Origin: Gavia stellata
Taxonomy: Eukaryota > Chordata > Aves > Gaviiformes > Gaviidae
Length of the DNA stretch: 64,000 nucleotides
Reading direction: 5' to 3'
Assembly (NCBI RefSeq): GCF_030936135.1
Contig: NC_082633.1
Coordinates: 186,001-250,000, forward strand
The position numbers were made by a program, and so were the translations under genes. Positions within the stretch are counted from its first letter, which is position 1; every line of letters starts with the position of its first letter. Positions 35,635 to 48,600 of this stretch are shown in pieces. Under the pieces are notes generated by a model. That model saw only the letters and a program-made list of their open reading frames with translations, was not told the origin of the DNA and ran no database searches.

Positions 35635-38436
35635 GTGCCATTGCCGGGGGCAAGACCGATAGCCCAGCTCAAGTGCATCTACTCCAATGCACGCAGCATG
35701 GGCGGCAAACAGGAGGAGCTGGAAGCCATCGTGCGGCGGGGCAGCTATGATGTGGTCGCCATCACAGAAACATGGTGGGACGACTCGCATGGCTGGAGTG
35801 CTGCGATGGAGGGCTATAAGCTCTTCAGGAGGGACAGGCAAGGAAGGAGAGGCGGTGGGGTGGCTCTGTACGTCAAGGAGTGCTTTGATTGTATAGAGCT
35901 GGATGATTGTCACGACGGGGTTGAATGCTTATGGGCAAGGATGAGGGGGAAGGCCAACAAGCCGGATATCCTGCTGGGGGTCTGTTATAGACCACCCGAC
36001 CAGGGCGTAGAAGCTGATGAAGTGTTCTTCAAGCGACTGGCAGAAGTCTCGCAGTCGCAAGCCCTTGCTCTTGTGGGGGACTTCAACTTACCGGATGTCT
36101 GCTGGAAGTACAACACAGCTAAGAGGAAACAGTCCCAGAGGTTCCTCGAGTGTGTCGAAGATAACTTCCTGACGCAGCTGGTAAGCGAGCCTACAAGGGA
36201 AGGTGCCCTGCTTGACCTGCTGTTTACGAACAGAGAGGGTCTGGTGGGTGAAGTGAAGGTCGGAGGCCGTCTTGGGCGTAGCGACCATGATATGATAGAG
36301 TTTTCATTATTTAGCCAAGTAAGGAGGCGGGTGAGCAATACCGTTACCATGGACTTCCGGAGGGCAGACTTTGCCCTGTTCAGGACACTGGTCGGGAGGG
36401 TCCCTTGGGAGACGGTCCTGAAGGGCAAAGGGGCCCAGGAAGGCTGGACCCTCTTCAAGAAGGAAATCTTGAAGGCGCAGGAGCAGGCAGTGCCCATGTG
36501 CTGTAAGAAGAGCCGGCGGGGAAGATGGCCGGCCTGGCTCAACAAGGAGCTTATGCTGAGGCTTGGGGAAAAAAAGAGAACTTACCACCTGTGGAAAAAG
36601 GGGCAGGCAAGTGAAGAAGAGTACAAGGACCTCGTTCGGTCATGCAGGGAGGGAATTAGGAAGGCGAAAGCCCAGCTAGAGGTCAACCTGGCCACGGTCG
36701 TGAGGGACAACAAAAAAAGCTTCTATAAATACATTAACAGCAAAAAGAGGGCCAAGGAGGATCTCCATCCTCTACTGGATGCGGCGGGGAACACTGTCAC
36801 CAAGGATGAGGAAAAGGCTGAGGTACTTAATGCCTTCTTTGCCTCAGTCTTTAACAGCCACACCGGGTATCCTCAGGGTATCCGTCCCCCTGAGCTGGAT
36901 GACAGGGATGGAGGGCAAAATAGGCTCCCCATGATCCAGGAGGAAGCAGTTAACGACCTGCTATGCCACCTGGACACTCATAAGTCTATGGGGCCTGATG
37001 GCATCCACCCAAGGGTGCTGAGGGAGCTGGCGGAGGAGCTTGCCAAGCCGCTCTCCATCATTTATCAACAGTCCTGGTCAACGGGGGAGGTCCCGGATGA
37101 CTGGAGGCTTGCCAACGTGACGCCCATCTACAAGAAGGGTCGGAAGGAGGATCCGGGGAACTACAGGCCTGTCAGCCTGACCTCGGTACCGGGGAAGGTT
37201 ATGGAGAGGCTCATCTTGAGGGCGCTCACGGGACACGTGCAGGTTACCCAAGGGATCAGGCCCAGCCAGCACGGGTTCATGAAAGGCAGGTCCTGCTTGA
37301 CCAACCTGATCTCCTTCTATGACCAGGTGACCCGCCTAGTGGATGAGGGGAAGGCTGTTGATGTTGTCTACCTGGACTTCAGCAAAGCCTTTGACACTGT
37401 TCCCCACAGTATTCTCCTAGAGAAGCTGGCGGCCCGTGGTTTAGACAGGTACACTCTTCGCTGGGTAAAAAACTGGCTGGATGGCCGAGCCCAGAGGGTT
37501 GTGGTGAATGGGGTGAAATCCAGCTGGCGGCCGGTCACAAGCGGAGTCCCCCAGGGCTCGGTTTTGGGACCGGTCTTGTTTAATGTCTTCATTGATGATC
37601 TGGATGAGGGGATAGAGTGCTCCCTCAGCAAGTTTGCAGACGACACCAAGTTGGGAGGGAGTGTTGATCTGCTTGAGGGTAGGAAGGCTCTGCAGAGGGA
37701 TCTGGACAGGCTGGATCGATGGGCTGAGGCCAACCGGATGAAGTTCAATAAGGCCAAGTGCCGGGTTCTACACTTCGGCCACAACAACCCCAGGCAACGC
37801 TACAGGCTTGGGGACGAGTGGCTGGAAAGCTGCCCTGCAGAAAAGGACCTGGGGGTGTTGATTGACAGCTGGCTGAATATGAGCCAGCAGTGTGCCCAGG
37901 CGGCCAAGAAGGCCAACGGCATCCTGGCTTGTATCAGAAATGGTGTGGCCAGCAGGAGCAGGGAGGTGATCATGCCTCTGTACTCGGCTCTGGTGAGGCC
38001 GCACCTCGAATACTGTGTTCAGTTTTGGGCCCCTCACTACAAGAAGGACATTGAGGTGCTGGAGCGTGTCCAGAGAAGGGCGACGAAGCTGGTGAGGGGT
38101 CTGGAACACAAGTCTTATGAGGAGCGGCTGAGGGAGCTGGGGTTGTTTAGCCTGGAGAAGAGGAGGCTGAGGGGAGACCTTATCGCTCTCTACAACTACC
38201 TGAAAGGGGGTTGCAGAGAGGTGGGTGTTGGTCTCTTCTCCCAAGTGACTAGTGACAGGACTAGAGGAAATGGCCTCAAGTTGCGACAGGGGAGGTTCAG
38301 GCTAGACATTAGGAAAAAGTTCTTCACTGAGAGAGTGGTGAAACACTGGAATAGGCTGCCCAGGGAGGTGGTAGAGTCACCCTCCCTGGAGGTATTCAAG
38401 GAGCGTGTGGATGTGGCATTGTGGGATGTAGCTTGA
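35635..38436 (+). CDS. CR1 ORF2 (endonuclease-reverse transcriptase), apparently intact
   Basis: 933 codons without a stop. The frame opens at a GTG; the first ATG is at 35,698. An APE-type endonuclease occupies about residues 1-230 ([26 protein letters not shown]). A reverse transcriptase follows, with [22 protein letters not shown] and the FADD catalytic motif near 37,634. A typical CR1 C-terminal region ([18 protein letters not shown]) follows. No inactivating change is visible, so this is a young copy. It drives target-primed retrotransposition of CR1 in family terms; because ORF1 is truncated, the copy itself is probably immobile. Confidence 0.92.
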   Translation: MPLPGARPIAQLKCIYSNARSMGGKQEELEAIVRRGSYDVVAITETWWDDSHGWSAAMEGYKLFRRDRQGRRGGGVALYVKECFDCIELDDCHDGVECLWARMRGKANKPDILLGVCYRPPDQGVEADEVFFKRLAEVSQSQALALVGDFNLPDVCWKYNTAKRKQSQRFLECVEDNFLTQLVSEPTREGALLDLLFTNREGLVGEVKVGGRLGRSDHDMIEFSLFSQVRRRVSNTVTMDFRRADFALFRTLVGRVPWETVLKGKGAQEGWTLFKKEILKAQEQAVPMCCKKSRRGRWPAWLNKELMLRLGEKKRTYHLWKKGQASEEEYKDLVRSCREGIRKAKAQLEVNLATVVRDNKKSFYKYINSKKRAKEDLHPLLDAAGNTVTKDEEKAEVLNAFFASVFNSHTGYPQGIRPPELDDRDGGQNRLPMIQEEAVNDLLCHLDTHKSMGPDGIHPRVLRELAEELAKPLSIIYQQSWSTGEVPDDWRLANVTPIYKKGRKEDPGNYRPVSLTSVPGKVMERLILRALTGHVQVTQGIRPSQHGFMKGRSCLTNLISFYDQVTRLVDEGKAVDVVYLDFSKAFDTVPHSILLEKLAARGLDRYTLRWVKNWLDGRAQRVVVNGVKSSWRPVTSGVPQGSVLGPVLFNVFIDDLDEGIECSLSKFADDTKLGGSVDLLEGRKALQRDLDRLDRWAEANRMKFNKAKCRVLHFGHNNPRQRYRLGDEWLESCPAEKDLGVLIDSWLNMSQQCAQAAKKANGILACIRNGVASRSREVIMPLYSALVRPHLEYCVQFWAPHYKKDIEVLERVQRRATKLVRGLEHKSYEERLRELGLFSLEKRRLRGDLIALYNYLKGGCREVGVGLFSQVTSDRTRGNGLKLRQGRFRLDIRKKFFTERVVKHWNRLPREVVESPSLEVFKERVDVALWDVA

Positions 38437-38497
38437 TGGACATGGTGCTGTGTGGTGTTGGGTTGTGGCTTGTTATTGTTGTTGTGTGGCGTGGGTG

Positions 38498-38528
<31 letters not shown>

Positions 38529-38595
38529 CCCCCAGGTTGGACTCGATGATCTTACAGGTCTTTTCCAACCGTACTGATTCTGTGATTCTGTGATA

Positions 38596-39532
38596 TGCCA
38601 TAGGGAAGTCCTAAGGTTCTTTCAATTCAGGTAAGAAATTATACTTTTGCTAAATCCAGGAAGAAAACCCATTGCATTTACTGTGATACTTGAATCAACT
38701 GGTATGGATTTAATCTGTTGCACTGACAGGAATGAACCTGCCTGCTGCAGATGCATTATTGCCATTTTCAGATGGGAATACCTCTCTCTGACAGCACTTG
38801 ATTTTATCAGTGATTGGAGATGTGAGAAAAAAACACAGAAAAGCAGAGGAAATCAGGAGCTGTTATGTCTATAATTAAGTTATGTTGTGCCCTTTCTGTT
38901 TGGGTTACGTATCTTTACTGTCAGTATGCTGTGAGTATGGATTAGTTCAGCAGTGAGTTGAAAACAAAGATCTTGGGAGGAAGTTGGAGACAGTCACATT
39001 TGTTAAATCACAAGTTTCTCTTTAGAAGGCTGGTGTAAGTCAACACAGAGATCAATAGAGTAACATTGCTCCTGGGAATTTACCCATGAGGTTGTTTGGG
39101 GTTTTTTTAATATAAGAAAGGAAAAGAAAAAAAAAAAAGAGTAGCCTGCTAACATCAAAAGACAAGATAAAATGCTTTAAACTCCCCACTGAAAGGAAAA
39201 GAATGCTAATGAATGTAATAAAGAGATTCTGGAAGACACAGGTAAATATGGACAGCTGAATAAAGGAGTCAAAGAGTGTATTTCTTTTGCACCATTATGT
39301 AGTTAGATTTGTTAAGATGAGGAAAGAAAATATGTCCTGCAATACTCTTTGCCTTTCACAGCATCAAACCCATTATCTGTAAGTTCATTCGTATTTTTCC
39401 CTATTATTTTATCTCTGCAATTATGCTTGTTATTTTGCATTGAACATGTGAAGAGACAGAAGGAGTCGCACAGGAATTGCATCTGGAAGCTTTGCTTTTG
39501 GTCCTGTGGATGATTAGGAAGCCTGGATATTG
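38596..39532. other. Upstream region of gene B: no clear element
   Basis: 937 bp between the CR1 end and the gene B start codon. It presumably holds the promoter and 5' UTR. No TATA box or conserved block shared with the gene A upstream region was recognised. Confidence 0.4.
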
Positions 39533-39605
39533 ATGGGTTCCCCGTTTTGGTGGCTGACAGCTATTCACATACTGACATTTCAATGCAGATCATGCCTGAT
39601 TACAG
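39533..39605 (+). CDS. Gene B exon 1: start codon and signal peptide
   Basis: ATG at 39,533 begins 24 codons (MGSPFWWLTAIHILTF...) and ends in a split codon at a GTAAAG donor. Size (73 nt), phase and the MGS start match gene A exon 1. The 47 nt upstream have a degenerate partner at about 40,390. Confidence 0.85.
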
Positions 39606-42600
39606 GTAAAGGTAGTTGCATTTTGAATGTATTTTAATGAAACAGGTTATTTCTGATTAGGTTCACAGAAATGCAAAAGTCAAACATAATGAGTACAGAT
39701 CTTTCTTCTTTTTAACTTAGATGACATACAACATCAAATGAAAACATCAAATAAGACCCCGGTGCAGTCTGATATGTGTTAAGGTACCTGAGACATCAGC
39801 GTAGGCTGGAAGATATGATAGGGCAGCAGGAGATTTATAACCCTCTGGACTGGTGAATGGAGGCCAGCTGGGACGCTCCAGGGTAACTCAGCCCTAGGTA
39901 GCTAGGTGTAGCCAATTGAATTGTGCCCAAGGTTTTGGATTTGGCTTGCAGATTAAGCTGCCTATGTTTAGTTTCCTAGAAGCAGGTGTCTGCCTTCAAG
40001 CTCAGCACCTGGGATAAGATTCAGTTGCTCATGCATTGGCATCTACTGGTATTCTAGATGCTGTAGGGTCATCTTCTTGCTTCTTGATGTTCCAAAATAG
40101 AACAGACCTACCATGTAGCCTGCATCACATTTGCCAATCTTGTGCCTAGAGTACCTCAGGGCATCAAAGGTGGATGTTCAAGGAACTCCATCCTACCCAA
40201 TGAACAGACTCACTGCCTACTGTAGAATGAACTGAACAGACTACTGGCTGGATCTCCATTGACTATAGCAGCAAAGTAGTCGAGTCAATGGTTGAAGTGG
40301 AGGTGCCAGGTCAGTGGCAAGTCTCTCTCACAGTTGATTCCATTCCAAAGATGTTATTCCATTATATCCAAAGTTATTCCATTCAAAGATGGAAGTTTTG
40401 CTTTTAGTCCTCGTGATGATTAGGAAGCTTGGACATCTGTTTTTAGGTTCCCAGTTCTGAACCTTAATCCCACTCCCTGTGAGTTATTCAGGTGCCGAAC
40501 CACAGACACCTAGTGCCATTGTAAATGCTTTAGGGTATCTGAGATTTCCTGTTAAATGGAGCTGGCAGATGTGACAGAAAATCAGCATAGACTGCGGCCC
40601 TTGGGGCTTGATCAGATGCAAGCCTGTACAGCATATGAAGTGACATTATATTTAATATTAAATATTTCCTCGATGTTTCATGGCAGATTTTTAACTTGCT
40701 GTAGAATAAAGTCAAATTGCTGCGATACGACGTCTTTGCAAATCCATGTTGGTTGCTGTCTATTTTGGTATTTCCAAGAGCTTTTTTTCCTTTCTGGTAT
40801 CCTTTTGGAACTGAAATGAGAATGACTGCTATAAAATGTCCTGGTGTTCCCTTTTTCTCCCTTTCAAACATACATATTGTGGGTGGGCTTCATCTCATGT
40901 ATCTTCAGAAATATGAAAGCTGCACATCTAACTTCAGTGTAGTAACCCTAGAGTTCACCGTTCGAAGAAAAGGTCTGGAACAGAGAGCCATCGGCCCTTT
41001 AACAAAGGCTGATCTCTCAAGCTGGCGGTTTCTCCCCATTCATTGTAAAGGGAACCTAGGATGTCTAGCTCAAATGTAGATGACCAAATCATTGTACATG
41101 TGATTCAGGTGCCAACATGTAAATGTCTCGTGTCCTTCCAGGCACTGCTGTATTGTGGTCTGTTCTCCAGCTGCTCCTTCACATGAGTGCAGATCTGCTG
41201 CAGGTTGTATGCCACATCTGCCAGCACCATAGGGATGTCTTGCACACCCTATGACATTTCAAATGATTCTAGGTGCCAGTGTTTGGGCAATTGAATGGCA
41301 CCTTTGCATTTTTGTTAGATAGATCCCACATCCTGTATTTGACCTTTTGCAGACTTCTCAGTGCTCACCCATTTTCCATGATTTCTCAATAGCCATTGCT
41401 TAATGGCCACAAACTTGCTTAAGTTAGTTTTCAGAATGTTGAAGGATAAACTCCATGAGACTCACATAATGCGAACATTACTCATCTAAGGAATCTGTCA
41501 TGTTATTTTTCAGTTTTCTTCTGGATTCCTCTCCTATTGACAGTGATATTAGTTCTATCAGTTGCTTGATGTAATGCCACAAAAAATTTGAAACAGACAA
41601 ACAGAAACAACTGCCATTTTGTCTTTACACAGGTCAATTTATTAGCTCTCCTCCTAATAGTTCCATCATTGGAGTCATTGGAAAAGGGGTTGTTCTGCCC
41701 TGCCACGTGGTAGCGGATAATATTCCTGAGGTATTCTCTGTCCAGTGGATATTTCATAAACAGTCTCAAAAAATAACTGTGAGCAGATATGATGGAAAGA
41801 ATAAAAAGGAGAAACAAGATGAGACATATCAAGGCAGAACAGAATTCTTCCACAGTGAATTTAGAGCTGGCAACATGTCGCTGCATTTGAAGAATGTCAG
41901 GAGCTCTGACAAAGGATCGTACACTTGTGTGGTCTCTTTCAATGACACGCACCATGATGCGTTGATTGAACTGCAAGTGGCAGGTCAGTGGCAATTCTGT
42001 CTCTTTTTATTCAGAGATGGAGCTGAACAGAAACATGTACATCCATCACTGACTGAGGGGATTATAATATCAATTTAATGTAATTTGATGCATAAAATAT
42101 CTTCATGGGGGGATGTGTTTGATTTGAGTTAGTTTTCTCTAATTTAATGGCTATAACTGGTATTTGAGGTAAGTTTTAGTTCTAGTTTGAGATACCTTTG
42201 TTTAGGTACCCAAACACATGCAGCTGCATGTGACTTGAGAGTACAATCTCCCTTCATACTCAGTGAAAGCCCTGTCAGAAAGGTCAGGGAAACCTGCAAT
42301 TATTCAGCTGATCAATGTAAAGTTAAATTTAGATTTCTACCATGCAATCAACCGCTACTGAGCTGATTGTCCAGAGTTTCTCTATGGTCAGCATAATCAA
42401 TTGGTTCCACTCCAATACCTCGCTGCTTACCTTGCTGCTTGCCCAGAGCAGGAGAAGAAAGCAGTGGGTAGGCCTTCATTCCTCCTTATTTCTATTTCAG
42501 TACCTTAATAGATACCATCTTCATGGGTAGCTTCAGTTAATGTGGTTGGCTTGGAAGTGGACATGTGTTCCTCCGTGCTTGCCCTGCTACACAGGAACCA

Positions 42601-45600
42601 GTTTCCACTAGACAGGTATTGTGGCATCTCATATTGCAGCCAGATTCTTCTGAAGGTGTCTTCTTAGCTTTAAAACTCCAGATGAAGCAAAGGTTTAACA
42701 TCTAAGTAACACTGTAATTCAGTCTTCTGAGATCCTGAGTATAAACAATACATTTTTTTTTGAACTGTAGACCGGATCTGTACCATGTCAGTAACAGTTT
42801 TACTTGAAATGATTAGCTTGAGACACTAATACATTCTGTTTTCTTGGACAGATTGCACTAGTTGTTCATAGGCTTCAAGTAATCCATTAAGCGTCATAAT
42901 CATACGGATATTTTTTCTTTTTTTTAAAAAAAAAATTCTAGGAAATTCCACTGGTGACTTCATTCCAGAATAACCATCTCCAGCTTCCTTTGTTTGCTGT
43001 AATCTCCATTAAATTGTTCCTTATTCTCAATCTGATAGACTCTGAATTGCTGACCATTAAGAAACTTCAGGGCCCTAGTCTCTGTCAGAGTTTAAATTCA
43101 GAACAGTCTTTCTATGTACTTCCATACAAAATATATATATGAAAAAAAGAAGTGTTGAATTCAAGATAAGCCAGACAATTTCCCATTCTCAGTACTGGTT
43201 GAAATGGAGAATACGTATGCTTTTTCTTAGCTAAAGGTGGTGTGCCTTCCATTTTCCTGAGGAGTCACATCAAGCAGGGCATTGGCCTCACCTGCCATGC
43301 AAGTGGATGGTTTCCTAAACCTGAGGTGATTTGGCTGGATGGCCAAGGACAAGTCCGGAAGGAGCTATCGACCACAAAGATGACAATGATGCCTGCAGGC
43401 CTCTACAGTGTCGTAACTTCCATGAACCTAAAACCGGGCTCTGACATGGAAGTCTCCTGCAGGATAGTCAACAATCTGCTAAATACAACGAGGGAGTCGC
43501 GAGTCCTGATCTCAGGTGGGTGAGCTCTGTAGTCACCTGCTTGTAAGATTAAAAAGACAGACTCTTTAAATGCTATGGGTCCCATTTTGATGTCATGAGC
43601 TGGCCTGATTCCCAGAATCAGTGTTGGAAAAAAGTTCACAAGAGCTGCAGTCTTCTTCCACCTTTATTTCTAGTTGACTGCACAGCCTTCGACAGTACCT
43701 AGTGAATGAGTTTCTCCTTGTAAAAAGGGGTCAGGCAGTATCAAGACTTTCTGTGTTCCCTTCTTCAGATTGAAGGCAGTCAACTTACTGGAGCTGAATT
43801 AAAATGGATTAAGGGTAAAACTGCATACACATGCAAAAATGACATATTTCCTTAGTGATGGTGGAGCACTCTAAAGGTCTTCATTATCCAGAAACAGGTT
43901 ACCAGGCCATTTCATAAGAGGTGCACTGGTGGGTTTCACAGAGCATAGATGAAAACAATAGTTACGATCATAAGAATTAAACTGATAATTTCAACACCTC
44001 ACAAATGTTTTTAGTCTATGTTTTTATCTTCCCTCTTTTTAATATGTACATTACTGTGTAATTGTGGTGTGGATAATGTTATGCCTCCCCATACTCCGTA
44101 GACCTTTACACATTTCTGTTTGCTGGGTATATAGACAAGCATTAGGTGGTCTGAAGCAAGCCTCATAGGGCTGGACCCCAAAAAGAACTTCAGCACCACA
44201 AAGCCAATGTCTAGGTCTGGAATGGGAACTAGAGTGCAGCGTAAAGCTCTTGAAGAAGCGTGTGAGGGAAGTCCCTTTTGGGATGGCACCAAGAAATCCT
44301 ACAACATTGAGTCTGGAGGTAGCTGGAAAGAGAAAATAGGAAACAGCCAACGTGGGGAATGTCTTAAATCTTATTCTCCTTCTTTGCTTATGTACTATAC
44401 TTGGCAGGATGAATCAGGTACTCACTGAATCAAATTAAACAAGAGTGAAGGTGTCTCTCTTGTCCAGTGGTGACGGTTTCTTCCTTCATTCCATCACCTG
44501 CTCAATTTAGTATCAAATGCAACACACCTGTGGAAAAAAACAGAGAGCCGGTGTTGCTGTCTTTCTCGTGAGTCATGAACCGTGGAAACCTGTCTACCTA
44601 TCTCAGACATGTCTCATAATTCTGAATTCGATACCCAAAGACAGAGTCTCCCTGGATTAGTCCTGCTGGGGAGGGCTAGATCTCTTCTGCAGCAACATTA
44701 CTAGCAAAATTCAGGTAAAATACAAATTCACCATCTCCTCAGATGTATTGACTCCATCCTAAGTTATAATTGTATTTATGTTTAATAATTAATAGAATAT
44801 AACTCCTTTTGGTCATTTTTACAGATATTTTCTTTCCCTCCATTTCAAAATGGCTGATTATCTTCCTGGTAATTTTATGTCTTAGCATGGTCCTAATTTC
44901 CACTGTATTTTCTAAGCTGAGAAGTAAGTATTTCTTCATATGTTATCTCAGTCAAAATATAGAAATATCACAACAGTTCATCTTGAAATCCGTGACTTTA
45001 ACAAAAGCTTACAAGCAAAGTCACCAGTGATTGTTTAATGACTGATTTCAGGAAATGGAACAAAAAAGGGGTGGGAAAGTACGTGGTCTGAACAAGGAGG
45101 AATGCAAATTGCATGTCCTTACCTCAGACAGCATTAGGTCTGACAAGAGGAGCTCTGTGAGCTAAACTGTGTGTGTAGTTTCCTTTCTATAATGATTGGG
45201 GAGATAACTCCAGAGTGTTGCTAATGAGGCTAGAGTTTAAATGACAAATCAGATAACTGATTTCTGTCAGTGTTACTCTACAAAAACACGCCAAAAAGGG
45301 TTTTCTTCTCTTTTTTTACCAGGTAATCACAATAAAACAGTTATCTCAGGTAAGTAATGAGAAAGATGAATATGAAGATCATGACAATTTGTAAGTTGGA
45401 AGGTTTATTTATGTTAAATTACAGAACTAATTAGCAGTTCTAGTTGCATCCAAATGTTTTGTAGTTTTTAATATGATTTTTGCACCACACAGTGTAATAA
45501 TTTCCTGTATGAGTTTTTTTCATTTGTGCTTTATAAACAGAGTCTGTTTCCTTCTTTCATTAAGCTCTAGTCATTACTATATGCTGACTGACACAGTCTA

Positions 45601-48600
45601 CCATGTCATACATATTCAAGCTTTGTTTGCAATTGTTCAAGAGTTAATTAATTGATCAGAAGCATTCCTCAGATTCCTTAGAAGAGGAAGAACTAAATGA
45701 ATTAACCAAACAGTCAAAAGCAATTCAAGGATCCAACCCAAGGCCACCTCAAGACTCTGAAAGCAACTTACTCTTTGAATACATCTGTTTGGTACTCACC
45801 ACCTGTGTCTGGACTTGAAAATAAAATGGACCAGTTGGCATAGAATGATAGAATGGTTTGGTTTGGAAGGGACCTTTAAAGATCATCCAGGCCAACCCCA
45901 CTGCCATGGGGTGGGGGGGCATGGCATAGCTCATGTGGATTGTGCTGAATATTCTGGCTCACCAGGACAGAGTATCCACAGTCGAACCGTCTACTGGCAA
46001 TGGCCCTCGGCTCACGTTGTCACCTAGACAATACCTGCTTATTGTTTGGGAGAGTACTGATTGACCCATGCCATAACCCTAGCAGGGATTATTCTAATAA
46101 ATGAATTGCATGAATTCCCTGAGGCACATCTGGTTCTGTTTCCCTGAGCAGGTTTGGCAGTTGAGGATACACATGTCCATGGGGCCAGAAGGGATTTATC
46201 CCTGGTCTCTGAACCTCAGTTAGGCTATGGTTGGGACAAGCCTTGCCTAGGAAGGACTGGGTGTCTCAGTATGCTACCTCATTTTTGGTGAACTCCATTA
46301 GAAATGAGACATGTCTTGGTATAAAAGATAAGAATTCTTTGGACTAACAAGAAGCCTTGGGAAGTTTATTAGGTTAAATTAAATTAAAGTTTTACCCCCA
46401 CTTCTGTTTGTACATAAAGTACACTGTTGTATGACAAGGGAAGTTTACAAGAATAATTAACATGATAAATTTTCTTTATTTTTCAGTAAAAGTGAAGATG
46501 GAAATGGAGGAAGGTAAAAGTCCTTTGCATTTGAAACGATGCTAAGATGTTCAGAGATCTCAAAGACAGAAATTCAGGGAAACAATATTCAAATGTTGGT
46601 TATCAATATAGTAATGGCAGGAATGGCAGCTCTTTTCGATATTACGGAAGCAGTGACAACCACACATCATATCTCACATGAGGTCTTTTCTCTAGTGAAG
46701 ACTGCAGATGGGCAGTCTTCAATAGAGAATAGTGAAGTGCCCTTTTTGAAAGGCCAGCAGTGACCTTTTTGAAAACTCAACCCAAATCTCTGCTGTTGGA
46801 TGCAAAGCTCTTAGCAAGCTTCTAGCACTCCTCCTCTTCCTGGTGACCACTCTTCTGCCTTTTTCAAGGTTATTCAGAACTACCTTTAGTCAGCTGAGTG
46901 GTCCTGTAAACCCTGTGAACTTTATTTACGGATCTCCACTGGGAGCTCGGATGCCTACGGCTCAAGCCACTTGTGTACATACAGGATCATTATGATGTCC
47001 TTGGTCATCGCACTTACCTCCTAGCTGCCATCCTGGAAGGAAGCAGATACCTCATTGACCTTTGATTGTATTTGGCAGAAACAATGTGAACTAACAGAGC
47101 TTCTATAGGAGACCAGAGATCTTTCAGAGAGTCACCTACATGCACTTGGGGTACCCCAGGGCATCTCAAATACACTAGGTGCCTATGGGTCTGAATATCC
47201 CTCTTAAACATGGTCAGTTAAGGCATGATCTAAGCAGGCTTTGAAAGAAGACCTCAACGAGCAATACAAATAAGTCTTGTTCCCACCCTGCTTAATGAGT
47301 TTTTAAAAAATAACTGAGTTATCTAAAAATAATAAAGTTGAAATAGCATGACACCCTATGGGTTAAATTGTTGAATTGGATTGACATGTACTTAACCCAA
47401 AGCAGTTGACAGTGTGACCCAAGGATGCACTTGCTATATGGTTATGCGGTTCTCATATTGGTATTGCTGAGTGCATTAAGCCACTCTATCAAAGAGCTTA
47501 CACTGATATCTGTGTGCTGCGTCTTGTCTGTTCTAGAAAAAAACCAACTGAAGTCAGTGTTAGGTAAGATGCTTTTGTTGTTCATTGTGTTTAATTGCCT
47601 TTGTGCTCAAGTTATGCCCACTTTGGGTTTTTTCTGGGTTGTTTTGTTTGTTTGTTTGTTTGTTTGCTCTGGTCTGATTACTGGATTTGATGGCACTTTT
47701 TAATGTGGTTAAGCATTTGAAATGAAATGCAAGGCTCAGCTGAATTGAATCATTTTCATGTGAAAAGCTCCAGGTGTAATCTGAGGTTTATTTTTTTTTT
47801 TTCCCCAAAAAAGAAAGGCTTTAAGTATTGCAGAATTTTTATGTGTCTGCTTAGCTGTAAAACAATCTAGTCAAAAGTGTGTTGGATGGATTAGTTTCCC
47901 ACAGAAATGTCACGACTTTAAGGCTTTTATGCAATGCAGTGCGCAAGTCCACTAAGTAACTTTTAACTTCCAATTTCTATCCAAGAAGTACTTTGTTAAT
48001 ATTATTTCTTTTTTTCTACGTGCTGAACTTTTCAGAAGGAGAGAAAACCAAAAATCGAGCAGGTAAATCTCATTTTCTTAAAATATTCATTGAGAAGGGA
48101 TGCTGTCCAGCCTCAGTGAAAATAAACTACTCTCTTCAATTAGCTTCCTTTTATTTAAAATGACGTCTCAGAAATGTTATTAGAGTGATTACATGGCAAA
48201 GAGGCCAATGGCATTTACTTCTCTACCTACACATGCAGGATGCATTGTGCCTTAGACCCTGGTGACAGTCCACTTACATCTCTCAGGGCTCTGCATTGTT
48301 TTTTTTCTCTCCCTCGTGGTTTCATAGAATCGTTTAGGGTGGAAAAGACTCTTAAGGTCATCGAGTCCAACCGTTGACCCAACACTACCAAGTCCACCAC
48401 TAAACCGTGTCCCTAAGCACCACGTTTCACCTGGACACAACTGCAAATTTCACAGAACCAAAACTCTCAGCTCAGCTTTCTCATTCTTTCCTTCCCCTCT
48501 TCCCACATTGCTGAGAAAAAACACTGTTCTTATCCTGGAAATTTAATGACAGAAAACTCCCACATAAGTGTACACACTGTTCCCATAAGGAACAACTGGG

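Larger units (their letters stand above)
35148..38595 (+). mobile_element. CR1 LINE, 5'-truncated, with ORF1 end, intact ORF2 and 3' terminus
   Basis: It starts within ORF1 (exact 5' point approximate). ORF1 stops at 35,578, ORF2 runs to 38,436, and the 3' UTR ends with GATTCTGTGATTCTGTGAT, the CR1 terminal repeat. A T-run of about 28 (38,502-38,529) followed by CCCCC interrupts the 3' UTR. No target duplication is expected for CR1. It lies between genes A and B, in the orientation of gene B. Confidence 0.92.
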
